A DNA stretch of 64,000 bases from Nakamurella silvestris (GTDB lineage: Bacteria; Actinomycetota; Actinomycetes; Mycobacteriales; Nakamurellaceae). Within the stretch, counting starts at the first letter, position 1. Each line of letters opens with the position of its first letter. Both the position numbers and the translations under genes were made by a program. Shown piece after piece: positions 26,278-34,899 of the stretch. The stretch is from NCBI GenBank assembly GCA_003576535.1, contig QXCQ01000091.1, forward strand, positions 237,877 to 301,876, given 5' to 3'. The notes beneath the pieces are model-generated. The model did no database searches. It had not been told where the DNA came from and saw nothing but the letters and a program-made list of their open reading frames with translations.

Positions 26278-28044
26278 TCACGGGCGGTCGGTGCGGGTCA
26301 CGCCGCCGCTCCCGACATGGTCGGTCCAGGCGAACCCGTCCCACCAGCGGACCTCGTGCCGACCGTGCGGATCCGGGTACCAGCCCTGGAAGGCCGCGCC
26401 ACCACCCTCCCAGCCGGTGGCATCGGCCGCGGCCCCGGGGGCCGGCGCGGGCCAGGAGGCGGTGGGATCCGGTGTCGGCCACACGGCGGTCGACGCCTGG
26501 GTCCGGGCCGCCGGCTCGGGGGCCGGCCATGCCTCGGGCGCAGCCGGCTGTGTCGCTGGCTCGGGGGCAGGCCAACCGGATGCCGGATCCGGCGCCGGCC
26601 AGGTTTCCGTCGCCGCCGGTGTCGGTGGGGACAGCGGTGCGGCTGACGGCGGCGGCCAGACGGCCGGCTCCGGTTCCGGCCAGTCCCCGACCGGCGGACG
26701 GGCATCCCCGAGGGAGTCCGGTCCTGTGGTCCCCTCCCACGGCAGCGGACCACCCGGAACCTCGCTTCCCGGCAGCGGAGGCAGCCACACCGCCGGATAG
26801 GGGGCTGACTCCCCCGGGGCCGGCATCGGGATCTGCTCGGGAACGGGTGGCGGGTCCTGCCACAGGTCGACCGTCCGCGCCAGACCTCGGTAGTCGAACC
26901 GGCATTTGGCGCAGGTCCGCAGGGCCGAGTCGTCGCACTGCTCGCCGCAGCGCGCGCAGAAGGTGATCAACGACGATTCCGCGTGCAGACCCTGGCAGCG
27001 GGGACAGACGAATTCCGGGTCGAGCTGGTTGAGCTGGGCCAGCCGGCCGATCAGCACGAAGGGGCTGACCCCGGCCGGGCTGATGAAGGCCCCGATGCTG
27101 CCGCTGAGCACGTTCACCCGGCTCCGGCGGTTCTTCAGTTTGGTGTAGTCGGGGTTGACGACCTTCGCCAGCCGACAGGTCACACAGACCTGCAGGGTCC
27201 GCAGCGGCACCTCTTCGCGGATCCGGGCCTGCTGCACCAGGAACTCCACCACGGCGGTGTCGGACTCCGCGATCTCCAGCCACACCGTTGCCCGTTGCCC
27301 CCCGGTCTGCTGGAGGAACTGCTCCAACCTGCCGGTGAACCGCTCGACCTGGGCCACCAGCTGGGGTGGCATCGGGCCCGGCTTCGAAGCCACCAAGGCG
27401 CCGACGGTCACCATCCCGTACACGGCCTCGATGGGCAGCACCGCCATCGCCCGAGGGCTGTGGATGATGACGTCCCCCGACTCCCGCCACCCCCGTGGGG
27501 TGTGGGCGCTCTCGGCGTCGAGGAAGCGGTTGGCCGCCTGGGTCATCCTCCCGGCGGAGGCCGACGGGGGCGGGGCGTCGGCATGCACGCTGTGCTGCGG
27601 GGCCGGGAACTCGGCCGCTGCCGGGTCGATCCGCCGCAGCGCCGTGTCGATGTCGGCGAGCACCTCGCGGTAGAGGGCCTGGTAGACCTCGATCGGCCGC
27701 CGGCTCGGGAACTTCCAGGTGTCGGCAAGCTGCACACTCACCGTCGCCGGCCCACCGGGTGCCCCCTCGGTTCCCGGCTCCGCCGCCCCGGACCCGCCGT
27801 GCCCCGGTGATTCATGCCCGGCGCCGGTCAGTCGGATGGTGATCGCCACCGGCACCTTGGCCTCCGAGCGGCTGCCGCCGGCGAACTTGGAGCCACGTAC
27901 CCCCTCGACCAGTGTCAACTGGTCGGTGCGGACGGCGAACTTGAGCTGACCGAGCAGCCGCACCAGTTCGGTGCGGATCCGGCCGAGCGGGGCAGTGACG
28001 GATCGCTCCGCGTAGGCCCACACGGTGTTGGCGCTGATGTCCAC
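26278..28044 (-). CDS. Zinc-ribbon and DUF2510 protein with Trp-Pro repeats (unknown function)
   Basis: A 588 aa protein starting at GTG behind AGGAC. Residues 1-330 are an uncharacterised globular region. A zinc-ribbon cluster follows at about 345-385 with four CxxC-type pairs (CPRC, CARC, CAKC). Residues 395-550 are disordered and contain about ten copies of a WPAPEP-like motif. The C-terminus (WYPDPHGRHEVRWWDGFAWT) is a DUF2510 domain, common at the ends of actinobacterial surface or membrane proteins. It starts 8 bases after the preceding gene, so the pair is an operon. Function is not known to me. Confidence 0.75.
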   Translation of the reverse strand: MDISANTVWAYAERSVTAPLGRIRTELVRLLGQLKFAVRTDQLTLVEGVRGSKFAGGSRSEAKVPVAITIRLTGAGHESPGHGGSGAAEPGTEGAPGGPATVSVQLADTWKFPSRRPIEVYQALYREVLADIDTALRRIDPAAAEFPAPQHSVHADAPPPSASAGRMTQAANRFLDAESAHTPRGWRESGDVIIHSPRAMAVLPIEAVYGMVTVGALVASKPGPMPPQLVAQVERFTGRLEQFLQQTGGQRATVWLEIAESDTAVVEFLVQQARIREEVPLRTLQVCVTCRLAKVVNPDYTKLKNRRSRVNVLSGSIGAFISPAGVSPFVLIGRLAQLNQLDPEFVCPRCQGLHAESSLITFCARCGEQCDDSALRTCAKCRFDYRGLARTVDLWQDPPPVPEQIPMPAPGESAPYPAVWLPPLPGSEVPGGPLPWEGTTGPDSLGDARPPVGDWPEPEPAVWPPPSAAPLSPPTPAATETWPAPDPASGWPAPEPATQPAAPEAWPAPEPAARTQASTAVWPTPDPTASWPAPAPGAAADATGWEGGGAAFQGWYPDPHGRHEVRWWDGFAWTDHVGSGGVTRTDRP

Positions 28045-28052
28045 CGCAGGTC

Positions 28053-28760
28053 CTAGACGTCGGAGCCGGAGTCGTAGGAACCGGAATCGTAGGAGGACCC
28101 GGAATCGTAGGAGGACCCGGAATCGTAGGAGGAGCTGTCGTAGGAGGACGTGTCGTAGGAGGTGGTGTCCACGGCCGCGTCGCTGTCCAGGGCCGAGCTG
28201 TCGTAGGAGGTGCTGTCGTAGGAGGTGCTGGTGTCGATCGTCGCTGCCGCCGCGTCCAACTGGTCGCCGGCGCTGTCGACGTAGCTCCCCGCCGCCGCCG
28301 CATCGGACTCGGCCGCATCCGCGTAGTCGGCCGCCGTGTCGCTGTGCGCCGCGGCCGTGTCGGAGTAGCTCGCCGCCGTGTCGAGGTAGGACTGGGCCAG
28401 TTCGTCGCTCCCACCGGCCGCGGCCTCCTGGGCCGCGTCCACGTAGGACTGGGCCGAGGTCTCCGCATCCGAGGCGATGCCGGCATTCCAGTCCGACCAG
28501 CTGTCGTTGGTGGCCGCCGAGTCGTAGGAGGTGCTCGCGGCGTCCAGGTCCAGGGAGGCATCGGCGGTGGTGTCGGACAGGTAGTCGCTGGTCGCGGGAT
28601 CGAGGCCGACGTCGCCGACGGTTTCACCAAGGTCGCCGAGGTCGGTCGCGGCATCGGCCGTCACGTCGGCGGCCCCCGCGTAGTCGGTGGTGGTCAGCTC
28701 ACTCACGAGGTCGGAGGAGGTGTCGGCGGAGATGTAGTCGCCCCAGGCTGGATCGGACAT
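28053..28760 (-). CDS. Acidic Ser/Asp/Tyr/Ala repeat protein (unknown function)
   Basis: A 235 aa low-complexity protein with no recognised family. The middle third has repeated helical-looking SxSDTAADYADAA units; the last 70 residues are mostly SYDSG/SYDS repeats, very acidic and without Lys. There is no signal peptide or membrane segment. The start MSDPAWGDYIS is chosen because protein-like composition begins there; the ribosome site is weak. It precedes the DUF2510 gene by 8 bases, so both may form one system. Confidence 0.6.
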   Translation of the reverse strand: MSDPAWGDYISADTSSDLVSELTTTDYAGAADVTADAATDLGDLGETVGDVGLDPATSDYLSDTTADASLDLDAASTSYDSAATNDSWSDWNAGIASDAETSAQSYVDAAQEAAAGGSDELAQSYLDTAASYSDTAAAHSDTAADYADAAESDAAAAGSYVDSAGDQLDAAAATIDTSTSYDSTSYDSSALDSDAAVDTTSYDTSSYDSSSYDSGSSYDSGSSYDSGSYDSGSDV

Positions 28761-29079
28761 GGCTGGACTCGCTTTCGGCGCCCCTGGCGGAGCGCACATC
28801 GGGAGGTACCGGAGGAAATCGGTGGTGCCACGGGGGCCGAGGGACCTCCGGCGGCGCGGTGCTGCTGAACGGAACTGCCGGTTGGAGTCGCCCCGACGGC
28901 CGGAAGTTCCCGCCGTCGGACACCCGGCGGCGGGGGCCATACCCAGCAAGAGGTGAGAGGAAGATTACTCAGGAATCCCGGCCGGAGGAATGGCCCCGAA
29001 AGGGTGTTCTGGGCCTGGTCACACCTGCGGCGAACGGCTGAGGTGAACAGCAGCTCGGACGGGATGGGACGATTGGGTC
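28761..29079. other. Divergent gap between the repeat protein and the PH-domain gene
   Basis: About 320 bases without a gene that I can support. It holds one short hairpin (CCGACGG ... CCGTCGG near 28899-28920) and must contain two outward promoters. No operator or structured RNA is evident. Confidence 0.5.
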
Positions 29080-29682
29080 ATGTCCGCACCCGACCACAAC
29101 ACGTCAACGGCCCGCGCGGTGTTCCGGCTGCCGTGGAGCGCTCTGGCCATCCCGCTCCTGGTTTTTATGATCACGACCCCGCTGGCCACCGCTCTGCCGA
29201 TCCTCAACCTGCTGTTCCTGCTGCCCCTGGTGGCACTGGTGTACGTGCTGTGGACCCGAACCGTCGTCGACGCCCACCACCTGACGGTGTACTCGCTGCG
29301 CGGACGGCGCCGGTTGCCCTGGGCCGAGCTCGACGGGCTGGAGTTCCGCGGTCCGCGCTGGGCGACGGCGGTCACCATGTCCGGCGACCGCTTCCGGTTG
29401 CCGATGATCCGCCCCCGTGACCTGCCCCGACTTGCCGCCGTCTCCGGTGGACGGCTGTTGCTCGGTGCGGACTCCCCCGCCCTGCAGCCGGCCGGCCAAG
29501 ACGGTTCCGCCGATGCGGCCACGGCCGCATCCGTCCCGGAAACCCCAGTTCAGCGGTCGTCCGTCTCGGTCGACGGGGCCGCAGCGCCGGCCCACGCCGA
29601 GGCTGCAGACACCCGCGCCGCCCAGGTGAACGTCCCCGACGAGCCCGAACCTGCGCCCAGGGCGGACGACACCAACGAGTAA
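29080..29682 (+). CDS. PH-domain membrane protein, CFP-6-like
   Basis: A 200 aa protein with two membrane helices at about 20-37 and 40-57 ([20 protein letters not shown]) and then a compact bacterial PH-type domain at about 60-125 ([19 protein letters not shown]). The remaining 75 residues are disordered and acidic. It resembles the low-molecular-weight antigen CFP-6 of mycobacteria, which also sits beside the ilv genes. It lies about 90 bases before ilvD; the molecular role of the family is unknown. Confidence 0.82.
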   Translation: MSAPDHNTSTARAVFRLPWSALAIPLLVFMITTPLATALPILNLLFLLPLVALVYVLWTRTVVDAHHLTVYSLRGRRRLPWAELDGLEFRGPRWATAVTMSGDRFRLPMIRPRDLPRLAAVSGGRLLLGADSPALQPAGQDGSADAATAASVPETPVQRSSVSVDGAAAPAHAEAADTRAAQVNVPDEPEPAPRADDTNE

Positions 29683-29773
29683 CCTGGGAATTCGCCGACA
29701 ATCCCGACGTCACCCGCTCGGTAGATCAGCAGTCCCGATTCACCTGAAGTTGTTCTTCGTTTCTGGAGTTCCT

Positions 29774-31621
29774 ATGCCCGCGCTACGTTCCCGAACCTCC
29801 ACCCACGGCCGCAATATGGCCGGAGCCCGCGCCCTCTGGCGGGCCACCGGAATGGGTGAGAACGATTTCGGCAAACCGATCATCGCCATCGCCAACTCCT
29901 ACACCCAGTTCGTGCCGGGGCACGTCCACCTCAAGGACATGGGCGACCTGGTCGCCGGCGCGATCAAGGAGGCCGGCGGGGTCTCCAAGGAGTTCAACAC
30001 GATCGCCATCGACGACGGGATCGCGATGGGCCACGGGGGCATGTTGTACTCCCTGCCCTCCCGGGACCTGATCGCCGACTCGATCGAGTACATGGTGCAG
30101 GGCCACACGGCCGATGCACTGGTGTGCATCTCCAACTGCGACAAGATCACCCCCGGCATGTTGATGGCCGCCCTGCGCCTCAACATCCCCGCGGTGTTCG
30201 TCTCCGGCGGGCCGATGGAGGCGGGCAAGGCCGTCATCGTCGACGGTGTCGCCCACGCCGCAACCGATCTCATCACCGCGATCTCGGCCTCGGCCTCCCC
30301 CGCGGTCGACGACGACGGACTGACCGAGGTCGAGCGTTCGGCCTGTCCCACCTGTGGTTCCTGTTCGGGCATGTTCACCGCCAACTCGATGAACTGCCTC
30401 ACCGAGGCACTCGGACTCTCCCTGCCCGGCAACGGTTCCACCCTCGCCACCCACATCGCCCGCAAGGACCTCTTCCTGCGCGCCGGCTCGCTGATCGTGG
30501 ACCTGGCCCGCAAGTACTACGAGAACGACGACGAGTCCGTGCTCCCCCGCAACATCGCCAACAAGGCGGCCTTCACCAACGCCATGGCCCTGGACGTGGC
30601 CATGGGCGGCTCGACGAACACCGTGCTGCACATCCTCGCTGCCGCCATCGAGGGCGAGATCGATTTCAAGCTCGGCGATATCGACGCCATCAGCCGCCGT
30701 GTCCCGTGCCTGTCCAAGGTCTCGCCCAATTCCGACTTCCACATGGAGGACGTCCACCGGGCCGGCGGCATCCCGGCCATCCTCGGTGAGCTGAACCGGG
30801 CCGGACTGCTGGACAACTCCGTCACCACCATCCACTCCCCCACCCTGCAGGGCTGGCTGGACGAGTGGGACATCCGGGGCGGCAAGGCCTCCGAGGCGGC
30901 CGTCGAACTCTTCCACGCCGCACCCGGCGGAGTCCGTACGGTGCAGGCCTTCTCCACCGCGAACCGGTGGGAGACCCTGGACACCGATGCCGCCAAGGGC
31001 TGTATCCACGACGCCGAGCACGCCTTCACCGTCGACGGCGGCCTCGCCGTCCTGTACGGCAACGTCGCCGAGAACGGCGCGGTGGTCAAGACCGCCGGTT
31101 TCGACGAGGAACTGTTCCGGTTCGTCGGCACGGCCATCGTCGTCGAGTCCCAGGAGGAGGCCGTCGAGGCGATCCTGGGCAAGAAGGTCCAGCCCGGACA
31201 CGTCGTGGTCGTGCGGTACGAGGGCCCGGCCGGCGGGCCGGGGATGCAGGAGATGCTGCACCCCACCTCCTTCATCAAGGGACTGGGCCTTGGCCGGGTC
31301 TGCGCCCTGATCACCGACGGCCGGTTCTCCGGCGGCTCCAGCGGCATCTCGATCGGGCACATCTCCCCCGAGGCGGCCCGAGGCGGCACCATCGGCCTGG
31401 TCGAGGACGGTGACGAGATCGAGATCGACGTCCACCAGCGCCTTCTGCGGGTCAATGTGCCCGACCACGTCCTCGCCGAGCGGCGGGCGAAGATGGAGGC
31501 TTCCGAGCGGCCGTGGCAGCCGAAGGACCGCGAACGGGTCGTGTCCCAGGCCCTGCGGGCCTACGCCCACATGACCACGGATGCCTCCACCGGTGCGGTG
31601 CGGGTGGTACCCGCCTCGTAG
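29774..31621 (+). CDS. ilvD: Dihydroxy-acid dehydratase
   Basis: Fe-S enzyme that dehydrates dihydroxy acids to the keto-acid precursors of valine and isoleucine. The 615 aa length and the [13 protein letters not shown] segment (41-53) mark the E. coli-type long form. Cluster-binding Cys122 is in [10 protein letters not shown], and the second site is [10 protein letters not shown] near 195-204. The ATG at 29774 follows CTGGAG; an upstream TTG is less likely. Two PH-domain genes follow closely (19 bases), but they are probably an independent unit. Confidence 0.97.
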   Translation: MPALRSRTSTHGRNMAGARALWRATGMGENDFGKPIIAIANSYTQFVPGHVHLKDMGDLVAGAIKEAGGVSKEFNTIAIDDGIAMGHGGMLYSLPSRDLIADSIEYMVQGHTADALVCISNCDKITPGMLMAALRLNIPAVFVSGGPMEAGKAVIVDGVAHAATDLITAISASASPAVDDDGLTEVERSACPTCGSCSGMFTANSMNCLTEALGLSLPGNGSTLATHIARKDLFLRAGSLIVDLARKYYENDDESVLPRNIANKAAFTNAMALDVAMGGSTNTVLHILAAAIEGEIDFKLGDIDAISRRVPCLSKVSPNSDFHMEDVHRAGGIPAILGELNRAGLLDNSVTTIHSPTLQGWLDEWDIRGGKASEAAVELFHAAPGGVRTVQAFSTANRWETLDTDAAKGCIHDAEHAFTVDGGLAVLYGNVAENGAVVKTAGFDEELFRFVGTAIVVESQEEAVEAILGKKVQPGHVVVVRYEGPAGGPGMQEMLHPTSFIKGLGLGRVCALITDGRFSGGSSGISIGHISPEAARGGTIGLVEDGDEIEIDVHQRLLRVNVPDHVLAERRAKMEASERPWQPKDRERVVSQALRAYAHMTTDASTGAVRVVPAS

Positions 31622-31639
31622 TTCGACCACACTGGGTGC

Positions 31640-32152
31640 ATGACGCACCCGGCGAGAGCGGCGATGAACCCACCAGACCTGCCAGGCGACGCCCAGCGGC
31701 ACCAGTTGCCGCGCCGGACGATCCGGTACTGGCAGATCCAGAATCTGCTGACGGCCCTGGTGGTCCTCGCCGTTCTCGCGGTGGTGCTGTACCTGTGGAC
31801 GAACCTGTTCGACTGGGTCCGGATCCTGTTGATCGCCGGGGTCGCCGTCGGCACCGTCATCGGCCTGCTCGTGGTGCCCCCGCTGCGCTACCGCCGGTTC
31901 TGGTACGCCATCAGCGAGACCGAGATCGACATCGAGGAGGGCCTTCTCGTCATCACCCGGACCGTGGTGCCGATGAACCGGGTTCAGCACCTGCGGATGG
32001 AACACGGTTTCATCGCCGACCGTTTCGCCCTGGCGAACCTGCACATCCACACCGGAGCCGGGGTGGTGTCGATGAACGGCCTGGCCCGGGACGAGGCCGA
32101 CCGCGTCCGCGAGCGGGTCAGCGAACTGGCCCACCTGTCCGATGACCTCTGA
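31640..32152 (+). CDS. PH-domain membrane protein, YdbS-like
   Basis: A 170 aa bacterial-PH-domain (bPH2) protein with two membrane helices (about 36-56 and 62-82) followed by the PH domain with YAISETEIDIEEGLLVITRT and VPMNRVQHL. Bacillus YdbS and YdbT form a similar pair that affects resistance to antimicrobial peptides and bacteriocins. Here too it overlaps the larger partner gene by 11 bases. Confidence 0.88.
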   Translation: MTHPARAAMNPPDLPGDAQRHQLPRRTIRYWQIQNLLTALVVLAVLAVVLYLWTNLFDWVRILLIAGVAVGTVIGLLVVPPLRYRRFWYAISETEIDIEEGLLVITRTVVPMNRVQHLRMEHGFIADRFALANLHIHTGAGVVSMNGLARDEADRVRERVSELAHLSDDL

Positions 32153-33716
32153 CCATGCTGCGGCTGCCGGCGGCGCCGATTCCCCCGGCCCCGAACTCGA
32201 CGGAGCCCGGCCACATCCTCACGACCACGGTCTCGACGTCGACGAGAAACGCCTGCACCCCGCCTATCTCCTGATCGGGGCCGGTCGCACCATCCGCGGA
32301 CTGATCCCGTTGTTCGCCATCGCCCTGTTCAGCTGGCCACGCTGGGTGCTGTACATCCTCGGTGCCCTGGTCCTCGTCGGGGCGGTGGTGAGCTGGTGGA
32401 CCACCCGGTACTCCGTCACCGACCGGGTGCTGCGGCTGCGCAAGGGCCTGTTCAACCGGTCCGTCCACACCATCTCGGCTGCCCGGATCACCGGATTGGA
32501 CACCGAACGCGGCCTCATCCAGCGGGTGTTCGGGGTGTGGTCCCTCAAGGTGCACAGCCCCGGTGACGGGGACCGGTCCACCCTCGAACTCGGCTGCCTC
32601 TCCCAGGCCGAGATCGACCGGGTGCGGGACGCCCTGGCCCTGCCCGACCACGGTCCTCGCCGGGTGATCGCAGGCCCGGAAGGAGCTCACGGTTCTGATG
32701 GCCCAGCGGCTCCGGACCCGGCCGCCGCCTTCGACCCGGCGTCGATGCCGGCCCTGGACGAGGTTCCGCTGGCCAACCTGAACACCCGGACCCTGCTGAT
32801 CGCCGCCGTCACGGGTACCTCGATCCCGCTGATCCTGGCGGGCCTGTTCGCCGTCTGGAACAGGGCGCGGGAGGTGTTGCCGGACTCCACGATCCGGTAT
32901 CTGGAGCACGAGGTGTTCAGCCGTGGCCGCGGAACGATCCTGGTCCTGGCCGTCCTGGTGCTGCTCGCCTCGGTGGTGGGTGTCGCCTTCGCCGCTCTGC
33001 GCCTTGCCGGGTTCACCCTGCGCCGTGACGGGGAGCGTCTGCGCACCAGCCGCGGACTGCTGTCCCAGCGCGCCGGCACCATCCAGGTCAACCGGGTGCA
33101 GGCGGTACGGCTGGTGGACGGCCTCTGGCGTCGGCTGCTCGGCTACACCGCGATCCAGGTCGAGGTCGCCGGGCAGGGTGGTCACGACGACAGCGACCGG
33201 ATGCTGTTCCCGTTGCTGCGCACCAGCGAGGTGGCGGACCTGGTGGATCGCGCCCTGCCCGAACTGGGGTGGACACCGGCCGAGCTGACACCGATCTCGG
33301 CCGCCGGGCGCCGCCGTTACTTCACCGCCCCGGTGCTGCTGACCGTGCCGATCGCCGTCGCCGGCTGGCTGCTGCTGCCGCGGTGGGAATGGTTGGCGGT
33401 GCTCCCGCTGGTGCTGGCCGTCCTGGTGGCCCGGTCGCAGGGGCGGCTGGCCGGGTGGCGGTTGGACGAGAGGACCGTCACCTTCCGGGCGCGCCGGATC
33501 CTGGCCGTGCACACCGTCATCGCGCGGGTGGACCGGGTGCAGATCACCCGGGTGCGGACGAACCCGTTCCAGCGCCGGGCCGGGTTGGCCACCGTCACCC
33601 TCCAGCTGTCCAGCGGTCGGAGCGCCCGGCTGCGCCATCTGCGTGCGGCGGAGGCGGACCTGCTGCTGCACACCGTCGGCCGCCGGTTCCGGAAGGTCCA
33701 GCTCTCGAAAGGCTGA
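32142..33716 (+). CDS. Multi-PH-domain membrane protein, YdbT-like
   Basis: A 524 aa protein with three units of paired membrane helices plus a bPH2 domain. The repeated signature is visible as YSVTDRVLRLRKGLFNRSVH..ISAARITGLDTERG, FTLRRDGERLRTSRGLL..AGTIQVNRVQAV and ERTVTFRARRILAVHTVIARVDRVQI. It overlaps the YdbS-like gene and presumably forms a complex with it in the membrane. A 70-bp palindrome follows the stop. Confidence 0.88.
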   Translation: MTSDHAAAAGGADSPGPELDGARPHPHDHGLDVDEKRLHPAYLLIGAGRTIRGLIPLFAIALFSWPRWVLYILGALVLVGAVVSWWTTRYSVTDRVLRLRKGLFNRSVHTISAARITGLDTERGLIQRVFGVWSLKVHSPGDGDRSTLELGCLSQAEIDRVRDALALPDHGPRRVIAGPEGAHGSDGPAAPDPAAAFDPASMPALDEVPLANLNTRTLLIAAVTGTSIPLILAGLFAVWNRAREVLPDSTIRYLEHEVFSRGRGTILVLAVLVLLASVVGVAFAALRLAGFTLRRDGERLRTSRGLLSQRAGTIQVNRVQAVRLVDGLWRRLLGYTAIQVEVAGQGGHDDSDRMLFPLLRTSEVADLVDRALPELGWTPAELTPISAAGRRRYFTAPVLLTVPIAVAGWLLLPRWEWLAVLPLVLAVLVARSQGRLAGWRLDERTVTFRARRILAVHTVIARVDRVQITRVRTNPFQRRAGLATVTLQLSSGRSARLRHLRAAEADLLLHTVGRRFRKVQLSKG

Positions 33717-33727
33717 ACCCCCTCTCC

Positions 33728-33797
33728 GTTCCCGCGCACGTTGTTCGTTCTCGCGCGCGATGTTTCGTGCGCGAGGAGCAAGAACGTGCGCGGGAAC
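33728..33797. repeat. 70-bp palindromic element, copy 4
   Basis: The arms GTTCCCGCGCACG and CGTGCGCGGGAAC match copy 1, with an inner TCGCGCGCGA/TCGTGCGCGA region. It fills the gap between convergent stops at 33716 and 33814. Confidence 0.9.
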
Positions 33798-33813
33798 AGG
33801 GGGGGTGTGGCGT

Positions 33814-34740
33814 TCAGTAGCCTTCGGCGGAGACGACGTTCTCCAGCGGCGAACCCGCTGCGAAGAGCCCGAGCTGACGACGGACCACCGTCGTCGACCG
33901 GTGCAGCGCACCCGGAACCGAGCCGGCCACGTGGGGGGTGAGCAGCAGGCCGGGGGCGCTGAACAACGCATGGCCGTCCGGCAGCGGCTCCGGATCGGTG
34001 ACGTCCAGGGCCGCGTGCAGCCGCTCGCTGCGCAACTCGGCCAGCAACGCGTCGGTGTCCACCACCGGCCCGCGGGCAGCGTTCACCAGCAGGGACCCGT
34101 CCGGCATGGCAGCAAGGAAAGTGGCATCGACCAGGTGGGTGGTGTCCTCGGTCAGCGGCACCATCAGCACCACGATGTCGTGCTCCGGCAGCAGGTCCAT
34201 CACCTCGTTGATCCCGTGGACACCCGGGCGGGCCGTCCGCGCACACATGGTGGTGGTGACGTCGAAAGGTTCGAGCTTCCTGGCCATCTCGGTGCCCAGG
34301 TCCCCGGAGCCGATCACCAGGACCCGTTTCCCGGCCAGCTCGTCGGTGACCCGGCGCTCCCACCGGCCCTGCTGCTGGGTGTCCCGGAAGAAGGGGAACA
34401 TCCGCAGGGAGGCGATGATCGCCCCGATCGACCACTCTGCCGTGGACCCGCCGTGGGCACCGCGGGCGGTGCAGAGGGTGACCCCGGTCGGGACGTGGGA
34501 CAACCACACCTCGGCCCCGGCGGTCTGCAACTGGATGAGTTCCAGGGCAGGCAGTTTCGCGATGACCTCGACCGCTGCGGCGCCGGCGAGGAAACCCGGT
34601 ACGTAGACCTGGGCGGCCTCGGCACCGGGCGGCAGGGCATGGTCCTCGCCGAGGGTGAGCAGGGTGATGTCGGGGAGGTCCCGGAGTTGTCCGGCGGTGG
34701 CCGCGTCAGCGACGAGAACGGTGGTGGTCACGGTTTTCAC
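33814..34740 (-). CDS. D-isomer-specific 2-hydroxyacid dehydrogenase family protein
   Basis: A 308 aa NAD(P)-dependent dehydrogenase of the family containing glyoxylate/hydroxypyruvate reductases and phosphoglycerate dehydrogenases. The Rossmann segment RVLVIGSGDLGTEMARK is at about 139-155, the catalytic Arg is in NAARGPVVDTDALL, and the catalytic His is in LTPHVAGS. It is shorter than SerA and lacks an ACT domain, so it is not a second serA. The substrate cannot be read from the sequence. Confidence 0.88.
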   Translation of the reverse strand: MKTVTTTVLVADAATAGQLRDLPDITLLTLGEDHALPPGAEAAQVYVPGFLAGAAAVEVIAKLPALELIQLQTAGAEVWLSHVPTGVTLCTARGAHGGSTAEWSIGAIIASLRMFPFFRDTQQQGRWERRVTDELAGKRVLVIGSGDLGTEMARKLEPFDVTTTMCARTARPGVHGINEVMDLLPEHDIVVLMVPLTEDTTHLVDATFLAAMPDGSLLVNAARGPVVDTDALLAELRSERLHAALDVTDPEPLPDGHALFSAPGLLLTPHVAGSVPGALHRSTTVVRRQLGLFAAGSPLENVVSAEGY

Positions 34741-34766
34741 CCTAGTCCGCGGGCCCTATCCTCCTC

Positions 34767-34884
34767 CCGCGAGTGGACTGCCACACCCCAGATCCCCTCC
34801 GCGAGTGGACTGCCACACCCCAGAAATTGGGGTGTCACAGTCCACTCGCGGAGCATGGGTGGGGTGTGGCAGTCCACTCGCGGC
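34767..34884. repeat. Nested palindrome cluster, GAGTGGACTGCCACACCCC family
   Basis: Left arm (34767-34791), then a complete hairpin unit with 25-bp arms (34797-34821 with 34829-34853), then a right arm (34861-34884). The two outer arms can pair with each other around the inner hairpin, giving a nested cruciform. It lies between two minus-strand genes. Confidence 0.88.
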
Positions 34885-34899
34885 GGCGGGGAGGGGTGC

